The notes under the pieces are model-generated. The model ran no database searches. It saw nothing but the letters and a program-made list of their open reading frames with translations, and was not told the origin of the DNA. The position numbers and the translations under genes are program-made. DNA of 64,000 nt from JAPPLB01 sp965204095 (GTDB taxonomy: Bacteria > Acidobacteriota > Terriglobia > Bryobacterales > UBA6623), in assembly GCA_965204095.1 (NCBI GenBank), contig OZ241991.1:1054001-1118000 (forward strand), in the 5' to 3' direction. Shown here one piece after another: positions 53,801-62,297 of this stretch (positions are counted from its first letter, which is position 1; each line of letters starts with the position of its first letter).

Positions 53801-54207
53801 CCAGCGACCCTCAATGCTCTTCATGCCACCAGAGGATCGACCCGTTCGGCTTCGCGCTGGAAGGCTTTGATGCCATCGGCCGCCGCCGTGAGAGTGATCT
53901 CGCCGGCCGCCTCATCGACACCAGCACACGCCTTCCCGACGGAAGTCGAATCAACGGTTTGGAGGGTCTGCGGGATTATCTCCTTCAGAAGCGTCGTCAA
54001 GCCATCCTCCGCCAATTCTGCCGCAAACTGCTGGGCTACGCCCTCGGACGGGAAGTGCAGCTCTCGGATGAACCGCTGCTCGCCGAAATGCAGGAGCGGC
54101 TCCCGAAAAGCGGCTACCGTTTTTCGTCGGTCATCGATATGATTGTCCAGAGTCCTCAGTTCCGGAGAATCCGGGGGAGAGAGACTCCACTTGCAGATGC
54201 GCGGTGA
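50812..54207 (+). CDS. DUF1587/1592/1588/1585-type secreted cytochrome-like protein (PSD family)
   Basis: Up to 1131 residues. An N-terminal heme-type motif QQFCLGCHSTAARVGELDLE is followed by LRRLNNAEYTYTIRDL (DUF1587), WRRPLTLAEADELRGLY (DUF1595), FVAPAFLYRLENAP and SRLSYFLWSSQPDQEL (DUF1592). Then come RRGGILGLATTL-like and CSSCHQRIDPFGFALEGFDAIG (DUF1588, second CxxCH), and LLGYALGREVQLSD near the end (DUF1585). The best signal peptide begins at ATG 50920 (VPRSVAVLAVLGAALVCAPKLHSA), which may be the real start; ATG 50812 is the first after GGGAGG. It pairs with the DUF1552 gene 28 bases downstream. Confidence 0.9.
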   Translation: MQLTFLVRDGKPGMNFFAALCLWWNFTSCRRKKNLFMVPRSVAVLAVLGAALVCAPKLHSADPGLRFFAGLADEYRTEVRPIMQQFCLGCHSTAARVGELDLERFATLAEVRRDTKTWLKVVEMLDNGEMPPESARPPSSEQRTKLRGWVERVLHAEALASAGDPGPVVLRRLNNAEYTYTIRDLTAVELNPAREFPTDSAAGEGFTNTGNALVMSPALLNKYLDAAKQSARHAVLLPDGFRFSPKTTRRDWTDETLAGIRSLYGQFADTADLGVGSKVGNVAVHGDTRIGLAGRLPLEKYLAATLVERDVLTAGSKTIESVARERGLSAKYLATLWKSLTGPPSSLLLDGLRSRWRRATPQDAPALAEDIAAWQRGLWTFGPVGLIGRKGGPSRWMEPVDPLLTQQEIRFSIPEDLRGEKTVVLSLVTTDAGDGGDHDHVVWKEPRLVAAGRPDIYLRDVRELYRGSDLVEPADGSEQWGWDVGMFGRRPDGSAIDSASLWTSAPSVMTIRLPGHLAAGRELLATVMLDKEMGGGGSVQVDVVVGTPATTSGLLPSEVVVTFSRVTQVFADRREVSFKRAFLIDRNNPARRRLEAAFDEYRSLFPAALCFNQIVPVDEVLTLALFYREDDHLARLMLDDAQKSRLDRLWRELHYVSRSPLLRVTALDLLLEAFEGNGVEDRSQYEAVKPLREPFDQRAAAYRKELVAHEPIQVDALVDFAAQAWRRPLTLAEADELRGLYREMRDQELSHDEAFRLTLARVFVAPAFLYRLENAPISTDAATVSDWELASRLSYFLWSSQPDQELRALAASGALREPEVLTKQARRMLTDARVRRLATEFACQWLHIQDFDSLDEKSEKYFPEFEDLRGDMYEESIRFFTDVFQRDGSLLSLFDADHTFLNERMARFYGIEGVDGESWRRIEGIRRHGRGGILGLATTLARQSGASRTSPILRGNWVSEVLLGERLPRPPRNVPQLPADETEIEGLTVRQLVTRHTSDPQCSSCHQRIDPFGFALEGFDAIGRRRESDLAGRLIDTSTRLPDGSRINGLEGLRDYLLQKRRQAILRQFCRKLLGYALGREVQLSDEPLLAEMQERLPKSGYRFSSVIDMIVQSPQFRRIRGRETPLADAR

Positions 54208-54235
54208 ACCATCCATGGTATTCAGGAGGTAGCTC

Positions 54236-55540
54236 ATGAGGACTCATCTCTTTTCTCGCCGCACCTTCCTCCGTGGCCTCGGCGTCACAATGGCGTTGCC
54301 ATGGATGGAGTCTGTCCCTGTATGGGGCGATCGAGCGGCCGCCGCCGTGAAGAACGGCAGCCAGGCTCCTGTTCGTTTGGCCGTGCTGTTCTCGGGGAAT
54401 GGCTTTCGGAGCAACGAATGGTGGGCCAAGGGTCAAGGTAGGCAGATGCAGCTCGGCCAGGTGTTGACTCCACTGGCTGACTTCCGTGAGAAACTTCTTT
54501 TTGTCCGCGGGCTGTACAACGAGGAAGCCCTCAAGGGCAATATCCACAGTTCGCAGACCGGCAACCTGCTTTCCGGTGCGCCGCTCGCCTCCGGTGGAGA
54601 GATTCGTTCCGGCACGAGCGTCGACCAGGTCGTAGCTCAACAGTATGGATATTCGACCAAGGTTCCCAGCTTGGTGCTCGGTTGTGAGAGATCGAATCCG
54701 GGGATCCACAAGAACTATTCGATGCTCTACAGCTCGCATATCTCGTGGAGTTCTCCGACGACCCCGACGCCTTTGGAACTCTATCCGGCCCTCGCATTCG
54801 ATCGACTTTTCAAGGATTCTGTACAAGAAGCGGACAAGAGCGTGCTCGATGCCGTGCTGTCCGACGCGAATCGGTTTCGCCGGAATATCAGCTCAGCCGA
54901 TCAACACAAGCTCGACGAGTACCTCAACTCCGTACGGGAGGTCGAGCGTCGCATCGAGCAAGCCGGCAGCAACGGGGAGATGCAAGGTTGGCGGCCGACG
55001 CTCGATAAGCCCAACGTTCCGCGTCCGCCGGACGGCATTCCACAGAATCTCGCGGAGCACATGCGGCTGATGTGCGACATCCTGGTGCTTGGCTTCCAGA
55101 CCGACACGACTCGTGTCTCGACGCTGAAGCTCAACAACGATCACAGCTATCTGCTGTTCCGGCATTTGGGCGTCGATGTCGGCCATCACGAACTATCGCA
55201 TCGGGACGACGCCGACTACCTGAGGGTGAATCAGTTCTTCATGGAGCAGTTCGCCTACATCGCTCGTAAGCTGGACGAGATTCAAGAGGGTGAAAGAACT
55301 GCGCTCGACAACTCGATGCTCATGTATTGCTCAAGCATGCTGACGGGCAGGCACGACGCCAAGCAGTTGCCCATTGTGTTGCTGGGCGGCGCCGGCGGGC
55401 AGATCAGGGGCGGACGAGTTCTCGACTACCTCGAGAAACCGGAACGCAAGGTGTGCGGCCTTTATCTCTCGATGCTTGCCAAATTCGGAATCCGCCCGAA
55501 GAAGTTCGGCGACTCGAGCGAACCACTGGAAGAAGTGTGA
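54236..55540 (+). CDS. DUF1552 Tat-exported protein
   Basis: 434 residues. AGGAGGT at 54224-54230 is an almost perfect ribosome binding site. A Tat signal (SRRTFLRGLGVTMALPWMES) leads into the DUF1552 domain (RLAVLFSGNGFRSNEWW, FVRGLYNEEALKGNIHSSQTGNLLSG in pieces, TDTTRVSTLKLNNDHSYL, NSMLMYCSSMLTGRHDAKQLPIVLLGG in pieces). DUF1552 proteins are constant partners of DUF1592-type cytochromes, as here. Function unknown; probably a periplasmic complex. Confidence 0.92.
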   Translation: MRTHLFSRRTFLRGLGVTMALPWMESVPVWGDRAAAAVKNGSQAPVRLAVLFSGNGFRSNEWWAKGQGRQMQLGQVLTPLADFREKLLFVRGLYNEEALKGNIHSSQTGNLLSGAPLASGGEIRSGTSVDQVVAQQYGYSTKVPSLVLGCERSNPGIHKNYSMLYSSHISWSSPTTPTPLELYPALAFDRLFKDSVQEADKSVLDAVLSDANRFRRNISSADQHKLDEYLNSVREVERRIEQAGSNGEMQGWRPTLDKPNVPRPPDGIPQNLAEHMRLMCDILVLGFQTDTTRVSTLKLNNDHSYLLFRHLGVDVGHHELSHRDDADYLRVNQFFMEQFAYIARKLDEIQEGERTALDNSMLMYCSSMLTGRHDAKQLPIVLLGGAGGQIRGGRVLDYLEKPERKVCGLYLSMLAKFGIRPKKFGDSSEPLEEV

Positions 55541-55878
55541 TTCATGCAACGGAGATAGAAGCGCTATGGTGCCGTCACCCGGCATGAGCTTTGACGCGAA
55601 CGACCAGGAGTCGGCGCAGCACAGTCGGATTCATTCCACTGTGGTTACCGTCAACGTTACTGGCAATCCCGTCAATGCCGGTGGTCAAAGGGAACCTCGA
55701 GGTTCGTGTCGATGCCAACGGGCATCTTGAAAGCGGCTTGATACATTTCGGCCGTCGCACCAGACAATCCTGAGAACGGTTGGGGGAGCCTTTCATCGCG
55801 TCGCGCGGCGGCGTTATCAGTGGACTGTAATCGTACAAACGGATTTGGGCTGGTTGGCGGCCTTGCCGCTCTATCCCG
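55541..55878. other. Spacer with no recognised feature
   Basis: Some 340 bases. A plus-strand frame of 60 codons (55591-55773) with VVKGNLEVRVDANGHLESGL is not recognised and has no ribosome binding site; it may be a decayed gene end. Confidence 0.4.
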
Positions 55879-57150
55879 ATGGCATACTGGTTGGTTTCAA
55901 TGGCATCCGAAGTCAGCACGATCTCGCCTGCAGTCGGGGTCGACCTCCGCAAGCGCCTGAGACGCTACGCTTTCGTCGCGGCGTTTGTCTCAAGCGTGGG
56001 TCAACTCGTCTCGATCTTTGTAGCGCATACGGCTCTTGCCGCGGCATGTGTAGGGTTGGTTGCTTCCAGGGAACGTATCCGGATGCCTCCGATCGCCACC
56101 CCCCTCGTGGGTTTCGTCTCATGGACATTGCTGTCGCTCGCCTTCTCGGATGACCCGGCGGCTGGCTGGCCGCAAGTGCGAAAACTGCTTGTCTTCTTGA
56201 CCCTGCCGGTCGTGTATTCACTGTTTCGAACAATGAGCCAGGTTCAGCGCTTGCTCGAAGCGCTCTTCGTCGCCATGTTGGCATCCAGTCTCACGGCGTT
56301 GGGCCAGTTCGCTTGGAAAGCGGGCGAAGCATACACGAGCGGCCAGAGCTTCTACTACAGTTATGTCGGCCGCCGCATCACGGGATTCTTCAGCCATTGG
56401 ATGACGTTCAGTCAAGTCCTGATGCTTGTAGCGCTGCTACTGGCAAGTTATCTGCTGTTCAGTCAAAAACAGCGCTGGCGGGGACGTGGCGTGTGGCTTG
56501 GGGTCGGAGCGGTGCTCGGAATGGTGCTGTTGCTGAGTTATACGCGAAGCACCTGGGCGGCTGCTCTCGCTGGGGGCGCCTATCTCATTTGGCATTGGAA
56601 ACCAAGGCTGCTGTGGATCGCGCCGATCGGGTTCGTGCTGTTGATGGGAATCGCTCCGGAACCAGTGAGGCAGAGGTTGAAGTCCGTCGGCGAGCCCGAT
56701 TCCTATTCAAATCGGCTTCTGATGTGGCAAACGGGCATGCGAATGGTGGAAGCTCACCCCTGGTTCGGTGTGGGGCCGGAGCGGGTTCGGGAGCGTTTTG
56801 ACGACTTCCAGCCGGCTGGCGCTCGGGAGCGCCCCCCGGGCTATTACGCTCACTTGCATAATGTTGTGATCCACTACGCAGCGGAACGGGGCATCCCGGC
56901 GACCATATTTATCCTGTGGTTTCTGCTGGCCGTCTTCCGGGACCACGCCTCAGCCGCCCGCGGGCAAATAAGGGCGGTTCACAGACTGTCTTGGCTTCCT
57001 CATGGTGTGGCCGCGTCTACTGTGGGTCTGCTTGTAGCAGGCTTGTTCGACCAGAGCCTCGGGGATAGCGAGATTCTGGGCGCTTACCTGGTGTCCGTCG
57101 CTTTGGGGTACCGCATCATTGCGCTCGGTAAACAGGAGAATGCCTGCTAA
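55879..57150 (+). CDS. O-antigen ligase/polymerase-like membrane protein (Wzy_C)
   Basis: 423 residues with about ten hydrophobic segments. The Wzy_C hallmark lies in the second half: MVLLLSYTRSTWAAALAGGAYL, then a large loop MRMVEAHPWFGVGPERVRERF ... YYAHLHNVVIHYAAERGIPATIF with the conserved G-x-G-P and H-N-x-x-x-H elements. It joins or polymerises lipid-linked glycans at the periplasmic face. It is convergent with a sugar transferase gene that starts such glycans. ATG 55900 is an alternative start. The TAA stop is the CTAA tip of the MITE that follows. Confidence 0.88.
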   Translation: MAYWLVSMASEVSTISPAVGVDLRKRLRRYAFVAAFVSSVGQLVSIFVAHTALAAACVGLVASRERIRMPPIATPLVGFVSWTLLSLAFSDDPAAGWPQVRKLLVFLTLPVVYSLFRTMSQVQRLLEALFVAMLASSLTALGQFAWKAGEAYTSGQSFYYSYVGRRITGFFSHWMTFSQVLMLVALLLASYLLFSQKQRWRGRGVWLGVGAVLGMVLLLSYTRSTWAAALAGGAYLIWHWKPRLLWIAPIGFVLLMGIAPEPVRQRLKSVGEPDSYSNRLLMWQTGMRMVEAHPWFGVGPERVRERFDDFQPAGARERPPGYYAHLHNVVIHYAAERGIPATIFILWFLLAVFRDHASAARGQIRAVHRLSWLPHGVAASTVGLLVAGLFDQSLGDSEILGAYLVSVALGYRIIALGKQENAC

Positions 57151-57409
57151 CCTGCATTTCTCACCACGTGGCGAGGCGAAGTGCGTGAGAGGGCCGTCAG
57201 GACGAGGCGCGAGCAGCTTGGCGCGCAGGTGTAGCGGCCGTATCGCCTCCTTCGGCCCTCGGGTTACGAGACCTGAGACACGGCTATTGTCTGGCGCGCG
57301 GCGCAAGCCAGCGCGAATTCCGAGGTGTTCACGAAACACGAGACACGAGACACGAAACACGGCTTTTTTCTCGTGCTTCGACCGTCGGGTGGTGAGAAAT
57401 GCAGGTTAG
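57147..57409 (+). mobile_element. MITE, type B, supplying the stop codons of both neighbouring genes
   Basis: CTAA-CCTGCATTTCTCACCAC at the left and GTGGTGAGAAATGCAGG-TTAG at the right. Left TAA (57148-57150) ends the O-antigen ligase gene; the right TTA (57406-57408) is the TAA of the minus-strand sugar transferase. It contains short 7-mer runs near 57330-57362 and a segment CTGGCGCGCGGCGCAAGCCA that also follows the MITE ending at 49783. Confidence 0.92.
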
Positions 57410-58821
57410 CTGGCCCCTCGTCCGGCCACGACCTGCGGAATGGACTGCAGCAAAATCTTGACATCAAGCAACAGTGACCAGTTGTCGATGTACTGCAGAT
57501 CCAGCTTCATCCAGGTGTCGAAATCCACCTTGTCGCGCCCGTGGATCGCCCACAGGCATGTAAGGCCGGGACGCATCCGCAGACGCCGCCGCTGCCAGGT
57601 CGCATATTGAGACACCTCCGAGGGCACGGCCGGGCGCGGACCCACGAACGACATGTCGCCGCGCAGGATATTCCAAAGCTGCGGCCACTCGTCGATGGAG
57701 TAGCGGCGAAGAAAGCGGCCTACGGAGGTCAATCGTGGATCGTCTGCGATCTTGAAGATAGGGCCGTCCCGTTCATTGAGGTGCTGCAAGGCCGGTTTGA
57801 GTTCGTCGGCGTTCTCCACCATCGAGCGGAATTTGTAGAACGTGAAAGTCCGGCCGTTCAACCCGCAACGAACCTGGCGAAAAATGGCAGGACCGCTCGA
57901 AGTCGCCCGCAGCAGGATTGACAGCAGCAGCATCGGAAACGACAAGACCACGAGCGCCGCCGACGCCAGCACGACATCGAGCACCCTCTTGACGAACAGG
58001 CGCACTTCATCATCGGGGGTTGCAGAGAAGGTCAGGAAGGGAACAGGGCCAAAGCGGTCAAGGTAGACGTTCCGATGGGCATAGGGAAAAACATCGATGA
58101 CCACACGGATACGGACTCCCTCCTCATCGCAGAGCAGAAAGATCTCCTCCAAGTCGACGAGATTCGACGCTTCGACGCAAAAGATGATCTCGTCAATAAC
58201 ATGGCCCCGGAGCCTGCTCGCCAGATCATTGACCTGCCAAACCGGATAGGCCTTTTTGAGCTGTACGGTCGGACCAAGATGCCCGGCCGGATCAACAAAG
58301 GAGACCAGTCGGATTCCGTACTCGCGGGCAGCTTCCATCCGGCACCCCACCTCCACGGCGGCCTCTCCCGAACCCACGATCACATGAAAGACTTCGGCGC
58401 CGAATTGACGCCGAATCCAGCCTCTCAGCGGTCCCGCCGCTATTCGATAGAAGAGCAGCAGGACAAAACTGAAAACGGCAAACAGACCGATGAACACACG
58501 GCTGATATCCAGTTTCAAGATGAACTGGAAGGCGACGAGGCCAAGGGTGGTCAGGATGACCTGACGTACGGTGTCATAAACCGCAACGCGGATCTGGTGG
58601 GCGTAGAGACGATCGTAAACACCAAGCCACCACCCCGTGAGCAACCAAACCAGGAGAGTGAAGACCAGAACCAGGCCCTTGACCGGAGAAAGGATATAGA
58701 ACTCGAGCGGTAGCGGAAGAAAAACCCGAAGCTGATAGGCAGCCTCGAAAGCGGCTATCAGCAGGAAGACATCGACGACTGCAAAAAGGACGGCCGCCTT
58801 CTTACGATGACGTTCGAACAT
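57406..58821 (-). CDS. Polyprenyl-phosphate sugar-1-phosphate transferase (WbaP/WcaJ-like)
   Basis: About 471 residues from ATG 58819-58821 (FERHRKKAAVLFAVVDVFL). Four N-terminal helices are followed by a CoA-binding/Rossmann-like segment (VIVGSGEAAVEVGCRMEAA), a further helix (VVLASAALVVLSFPMLLLSI) and the bacterial sugar transferase domain. This has GPAIFRQVRCGLNGRTFTFYKFRSM, RYSIDEWPQLWNILRGDMSFVGPRP in pieces and GLTCLWAIHGRDKVDFDTWMKLDLQYIDNWS in pieces. It primes exopolysaccharide or O-antigen synthesis by loading hexose-1-phosphate on undecaprenyl phosphate. The TAA stop is part of the MITE. Confidence 0.93.
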   Translation of the reverse strand: MFERHRKKAAVLFAVVDVFLLIAAFEAAYQLRVFLPLPLEFYILSPVKGLVLVFTLLVWLLTGWWLGVYDRLYAHQIRVAVYDTVRQVILTTLGLVAFQFILKLDISRVFIGLFAVFSFVLLLFYRIAAGPLRGWIRRQFGAEVFHVIVGSGEAAVEVGCRMEAAREYGIRLVSFVDPAGHLGPTVQLKKAYPVWQVNDLASRLRGHVIDEIIFCVEASNLVDLEEIFLLCDEEGVRIRVVIDVFPYAHRNVYLDRFGPVPFLTFSATPDDEVRLFVKRVLDVVLASAALVVLSFPMLLLSILLRATSSGPAIFRQVRCGLNGRTFTFYKFRSMVENADELKPALQHLNERDGPIFKIADDPRLTSVGRFLRRYSIDEWPQLWNILRGDMSFVGPRPAVPSEVSQYATWQRRRLRMRPGLTCLWAIHGRDKVDFDTWMKLDLQYIDNWSLLLDVKILLQSIPQVVAGRGAS

Positions 58822-59130
58822 GGACTTCGCGAGCTGGAATCCCAGAATATCAGAGTGGCGTAGCGACAGCAGACAGGAAAGATACGATGAGGGCCGCCTT
58901 CTGAAGTGTAGGGTCAGTCTTTGACCCTGGTCCACATGAACGAGAGTCGGCAAATCGCAACGCGCTTGCTCGGTTTCATGCTATTCGCACTCATTTTCGA
59001 AGTGACTCGTTATTGTTGACAGACCCTGTTCGATAAAGGTTGCGCCTGTGCTCGGTAACCCCTGAGACGCCGATCTCGGTATGGACAAGGCTCAATGCAT
59101 CGCAGAAAATAGGGGCTGCACACACCGCTC

Positions 59131-62100
59131 ATGAAGGTGATACTGCATCTTGCGGCAACCGTGGGTTTAGCTTTCTCCTCAGCCGCACAAACGGACCTTG
59201 CAGCGACGGCCACGGAGGTCGACTTTGACCGCGACGTGAGGCCCATCCTTTCGGAGCGTTGCTTTAGGTGCCATGGGCCGGATGACGGCACACGAGTCAA
59301 CGAGCTCCGGCTCGATTTGGAAGATGCCGCGTTTGGACGATTGGCGAGTGGCGGATTCGCGATCGTACGAGGAAATCCTCAAGAGAGCGTTTTGCTTGAT
59401 CGAGTCGCGTCGGACGATCCTGCTCGACGGATGCCCCCATCCTACAAGGGCTTCGACAAGCTCCCCGATTCGGAAGTCGAAGTGCTTCGAAGCTGGATCG
59501 AGCAGGGCGCTCCCTGGGCTCAGCATTGGGCGTTTGTCCCTCCGACACGACCGCTGCCTCCCCCCGTTGAGCGCACCGATCTGGTTCGCAACGCAATCGA
59601 CCGCTTCGTGCTGCGGCAACTGGAAGACGAAGGTCTGAGGCCGCAACCCGAGGCGACGCGCGAGGCGCTGATCCGGCGCTTGGCGCTCGACCTGACCGGA
59701 CTTCCTCCTTCGCTGCAAGAAGTCGGCCGCTTCCTTGCGGACACCGATGCGAATGCTTATGCGAAGCTTGCCGACCGCATGTTGGCATCGCCCCGATACG
59801 GCGAGCGCATGGCCACCCCATGGCTGGACGCGGCCCGCTACGCCGACACGAACGGATACCAGATGGACGGCACGCGGGATATGTGGCGATGGCGGGACTG
59901 GGTTGTCGAGGCGTTCAACAGCAACATGGGTTTTGACCAATTCACCATCGAGCAAATCGCGGGTGACCTGCTTCCGAATGCGACTCTCGATCAGAAAATC
60001 GCCACCGGTTTCCACCGCAACCTTCGCACCAATGCTGAGGGCGGAATCGTCGAGGAAGAGTTCCTCGTTGAATACGCCGCCGATCGCGTGGCGACGACCT
60101 CGACTGTTTGGCTCGGGCTCACTATGGAATGCGCGCGATGCCATGACCATAAGTACGACCCGCTTGCGCAGAAGGAGTTCTATCAGCTATTCGCCTACTT
60201 CAACAACGTGCCTGAACGTGGGCTGGTCTACCATTTCGGCAACGACGGCCCGATGATCAAGGCGCCGACGGACGAGCAAAGTTCCGAACTCGCCAGGTTG
60301 GACAGAAAGATTCTGGCGGCGGAGCAAAGGCTTGAGGATCTGGAGCCCGGCATCAAAAAGGGGATCACTGCGTGGGCGCGTTCACTTGCAAAGCATCGGA
60401 AGGCTGACTGGAGTGTTTCAGAAGGGCTCGTCGCTCACTATCCGTTCCGCAAAGCACGTTTGGACTACGCAGAGTGGAAGGAAATGCCGCAGAACCATGA
60501 ACCCGGCGCTCGCCGAGTTGATCTGGCGGAGGGCCGACAGGGATCCGCGGGACGATTCGAAAAGGCTCAATCGATTGACCTCGGTGATCTCGCAGGTTTC
60601 GACTACAACGACCCGTTCACGTTCTCTTTCTGGATCAATCCCGAGAGTGAAAATGGGGCCATCCTGACACGGACGCTGAACGTCGAGAAAGCGCAAGGCT
60701 ACGGACTTTACCTCGTTGACGGCAAGTTGCGATTCGAACTCACCCATCGCTACACCGATCTCAGCATGCGGATTATCTCCGAACAGCCGCTGGTGCTGAA
60801 TCGTTGGCAGCATGTCGCTCTGACCTACACAGCGGAACGGCCCAGCTCGCGTGGAGCGCGGTTCTACGTCGACGGCAAGCCCTGGCCGTTCGAGGTGGAA
60901 TGGGACGACCTGAAATGGCCATCGAGCTACGCGTTTCCGTTCCGGCTTGGCGCGGGTGGAGGACGGCCGAGTTTCCAGGGACGTCTTGACGATCTGAGAA
61001 TCTACAGCCGTGCCTTGAGCGCTGACGAAGTCTCAGTTCTGAGCTTGGATGACAGTCTTCCCGACATAGCGGCGTTGCCTGCCGAGCAACGCACTCCGGC
61101 ACAGGCCAGGAAACTTCGCTGGGCTTACCTCGACACTGAGGCTCCAAAGAGGGTTCGACAAGCCGTCGCGGCGCTGAAGATGGCCCGGCTTCGGCGCACC
61201 TTGTTCGCCAAAAGTATCCCGAGCGTGATGGTAATGACCAAGAGCGAAAAGGCCTCTCGTGCTCACGTCCTGCGCCGCGGAGCGTACGATGCGCGTGGAG
61301 AGGAAGTCGAGCCCGCAACACCGGCCGTGCTGACCCGCGCCGGTTCCAGGACGCCACAAACCCGGCTCGACCTGGCCCGCTGGCTTGTTTCGCGGGAGAA
61401 CCCTCTCACGGCGCGCGTCGCTGTGAACCGCTATTGGGAGATGCTCTTCGGAGTGGGACTGGTGAAGACGAGTGAAGACTTCGGAACTCAGGGCGAAAGG
61501 CCGCTGCACTCCGAGCTGCTCGATTGGTTGGCTGTCGAGTTCATGGAAAGCGGTTGGGACGTCAAAGCAATCCTGAAAACGATCGTGATGAGCGCTGCGT
61601 ATCGACGGTCCTCGACCGTGACGGAGGAGTTGATGGAACGCGACCCCGAGAACCGCCTGTTGGCGCGGGGGCCGCGATTTCGTTTGCCCGCCGAGGTCAT
61701 ACGGGACCAAGCTTTGAGCGTGTCCGGACTGCTCGACGAAACAAGGGGCGGGCCGCCGGTCAAGCCTTATCAACCGCCCGGGATTTGGAATGAGGTCTCC
61801 GGAGTCGTTTACCAAGAGGACTTCGGCAGCGCGCTCTATCGAAGAAGCCTGTATACATATTGGAAGCGTACGGTGCCGCCGCCATCGATGGTTGCCTTCG
61901 ACGCTGCTGACAGGGAAAGCTGCCAAATGCGGCGCCCTCGGACGAACACACCGATCCAAGCGCTGACGCTGATGAATGATCCGACCTATGTCGAGGCTTC
62001 GCGGAAGCTCGCCGAACGGATGATGCACGAAGGCGGGGCGACCACACGGGAGCGGCTTTCGTACGGATTTCGGCTTGTGACCTCAGTGCGGCCACGCAAC

Positions 62101-62295
62101 TCGGAGCTCGAAGTTTTGGAAAAGGCTTTCGAGGTCTTCAGAACCGGGTTTCGCCATGAGCGGAAAGCCGCTGAGGCCTATCTGAGTGTCGGGGAATCAC
62201 AGTGGGATAAGACGCTTAACCCAAGAGAGTTGGCCCCCTACGCAGCTCTTGCGAGCCTTATGCTCAACTTGGACGAGGCGGTGACAAAGCAATAG
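59131..62295 (+). CDS. PSD1/DUF1549-DUF1553 protein with inserted LamG domain
   Basis: 1054 residues. A signal peptide (VILHLAATVGLAFSSAAQ) is followed by the heme motif ERCFRCHGPDD, DUF1549 (RLALDLTGLPPSLQEV, TPWLDAARYADTNGYQMDGTRDMW in pieces, ECARCHDHKYDP) and, at about residues 430-630, a concanavalin A/LamG-like domain (LVAHYPFRKARLD, DPFTFSFWINPESENGAIL, GRLDDLRIYSRALSADEV). DUF1553 comes last (VNRYWEMLFGVGLVKTSEDFG, RFRLPAEVIRDQAL). The LamG insertion suggests carbohydrate or surface binding and is absent from the related protein at 45980. It lies two bases upstream of a DUF1501 gene. Confidence 0.92.
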   Translation: MKVILHLAATVGLAFSSAAQTDLAATATEVDFDRDVRPILSERCFRCHGPDDGTRVNELRLDLEDAAFGRLASGGFAIVRGNPQESVLLDRVASDDPARRMPPSYKGFDKLPDSEVEVLRSWIEQGAPWAQHWAFVPPTRPLPPPVERTDLVRNAIDRFVLRQLEDEGLRPQPEATREALIRRLALDLTGLPPSLQEVGRFLADTDANAYAKLADRMLASPRYGERMATPWLDAARYADTNGYQMDGTRDMWRWRDWVVEAFNSNMGFDQFTIEQIAGDLLPNATLDQKIATGFHRNLRTNAEGGIVEEEFLVEYAADRVATTSTVWLGLTMECARCHDHKYDPLAQKEFYQLFAYFNNVPERGLVYHFGNDGPMIKAPTDEQSSELARLDRKILAAEQRLEDLEPGIKKGITAWARSLAKHRKADWSVSEGLVAHYPFRKARLDYAEWKEMPQNHEPGARRVDLAEGRQGSAGRFEKAQSIDLGDLAGFDYNDPFTFSFWINPESENGAILTRTLNVEKAQGYGLYLVDGKLRFELTHRYTDLSMRIISEQPLVLNRWQHVALTYTAERPSSRGARFYVDGKPWPFEVEWDDLKWPSSYAFPFRLGAGGGRPSFQGRLDDLRIYSRALSADEVSVLSLDDSLPDIAALPAEQRTPAQARKLRWAYLDTEAPKRVRQAVAALKMARLRRTLFAKSIPSVMVMTKSEKASRAHVLRRGAYDARGEEVEPATPAVLTRAGSRTPQTRLDLARWLVSRENPLTARVAVNRYWEMLFGVGLVKTSEDFGTQGERPLHSELLDWLAVEFMESGWDVKAILKTIVMSAAYRRSSTVTEELMERDPENRLLARGPRFRLPAEVIRDQALSVSGLLDETRGGPPVKPYQPPGIWNEVSGVVYQEDFGSALYRRSLYTYWKRTVPPPSMVAFDAADRESCQMRRPRTNTPIQALTLMNDPTYVEASRKLAERMMHEGGATTRERLSYGFRLVTSVRPRNSELEVLEKAFEVFRTGFRHERKAAEAYLSVGESQWDKTLNPRELAPYAALASLMLNLDEAVTKQ

Positions 62296-62297
62296 CC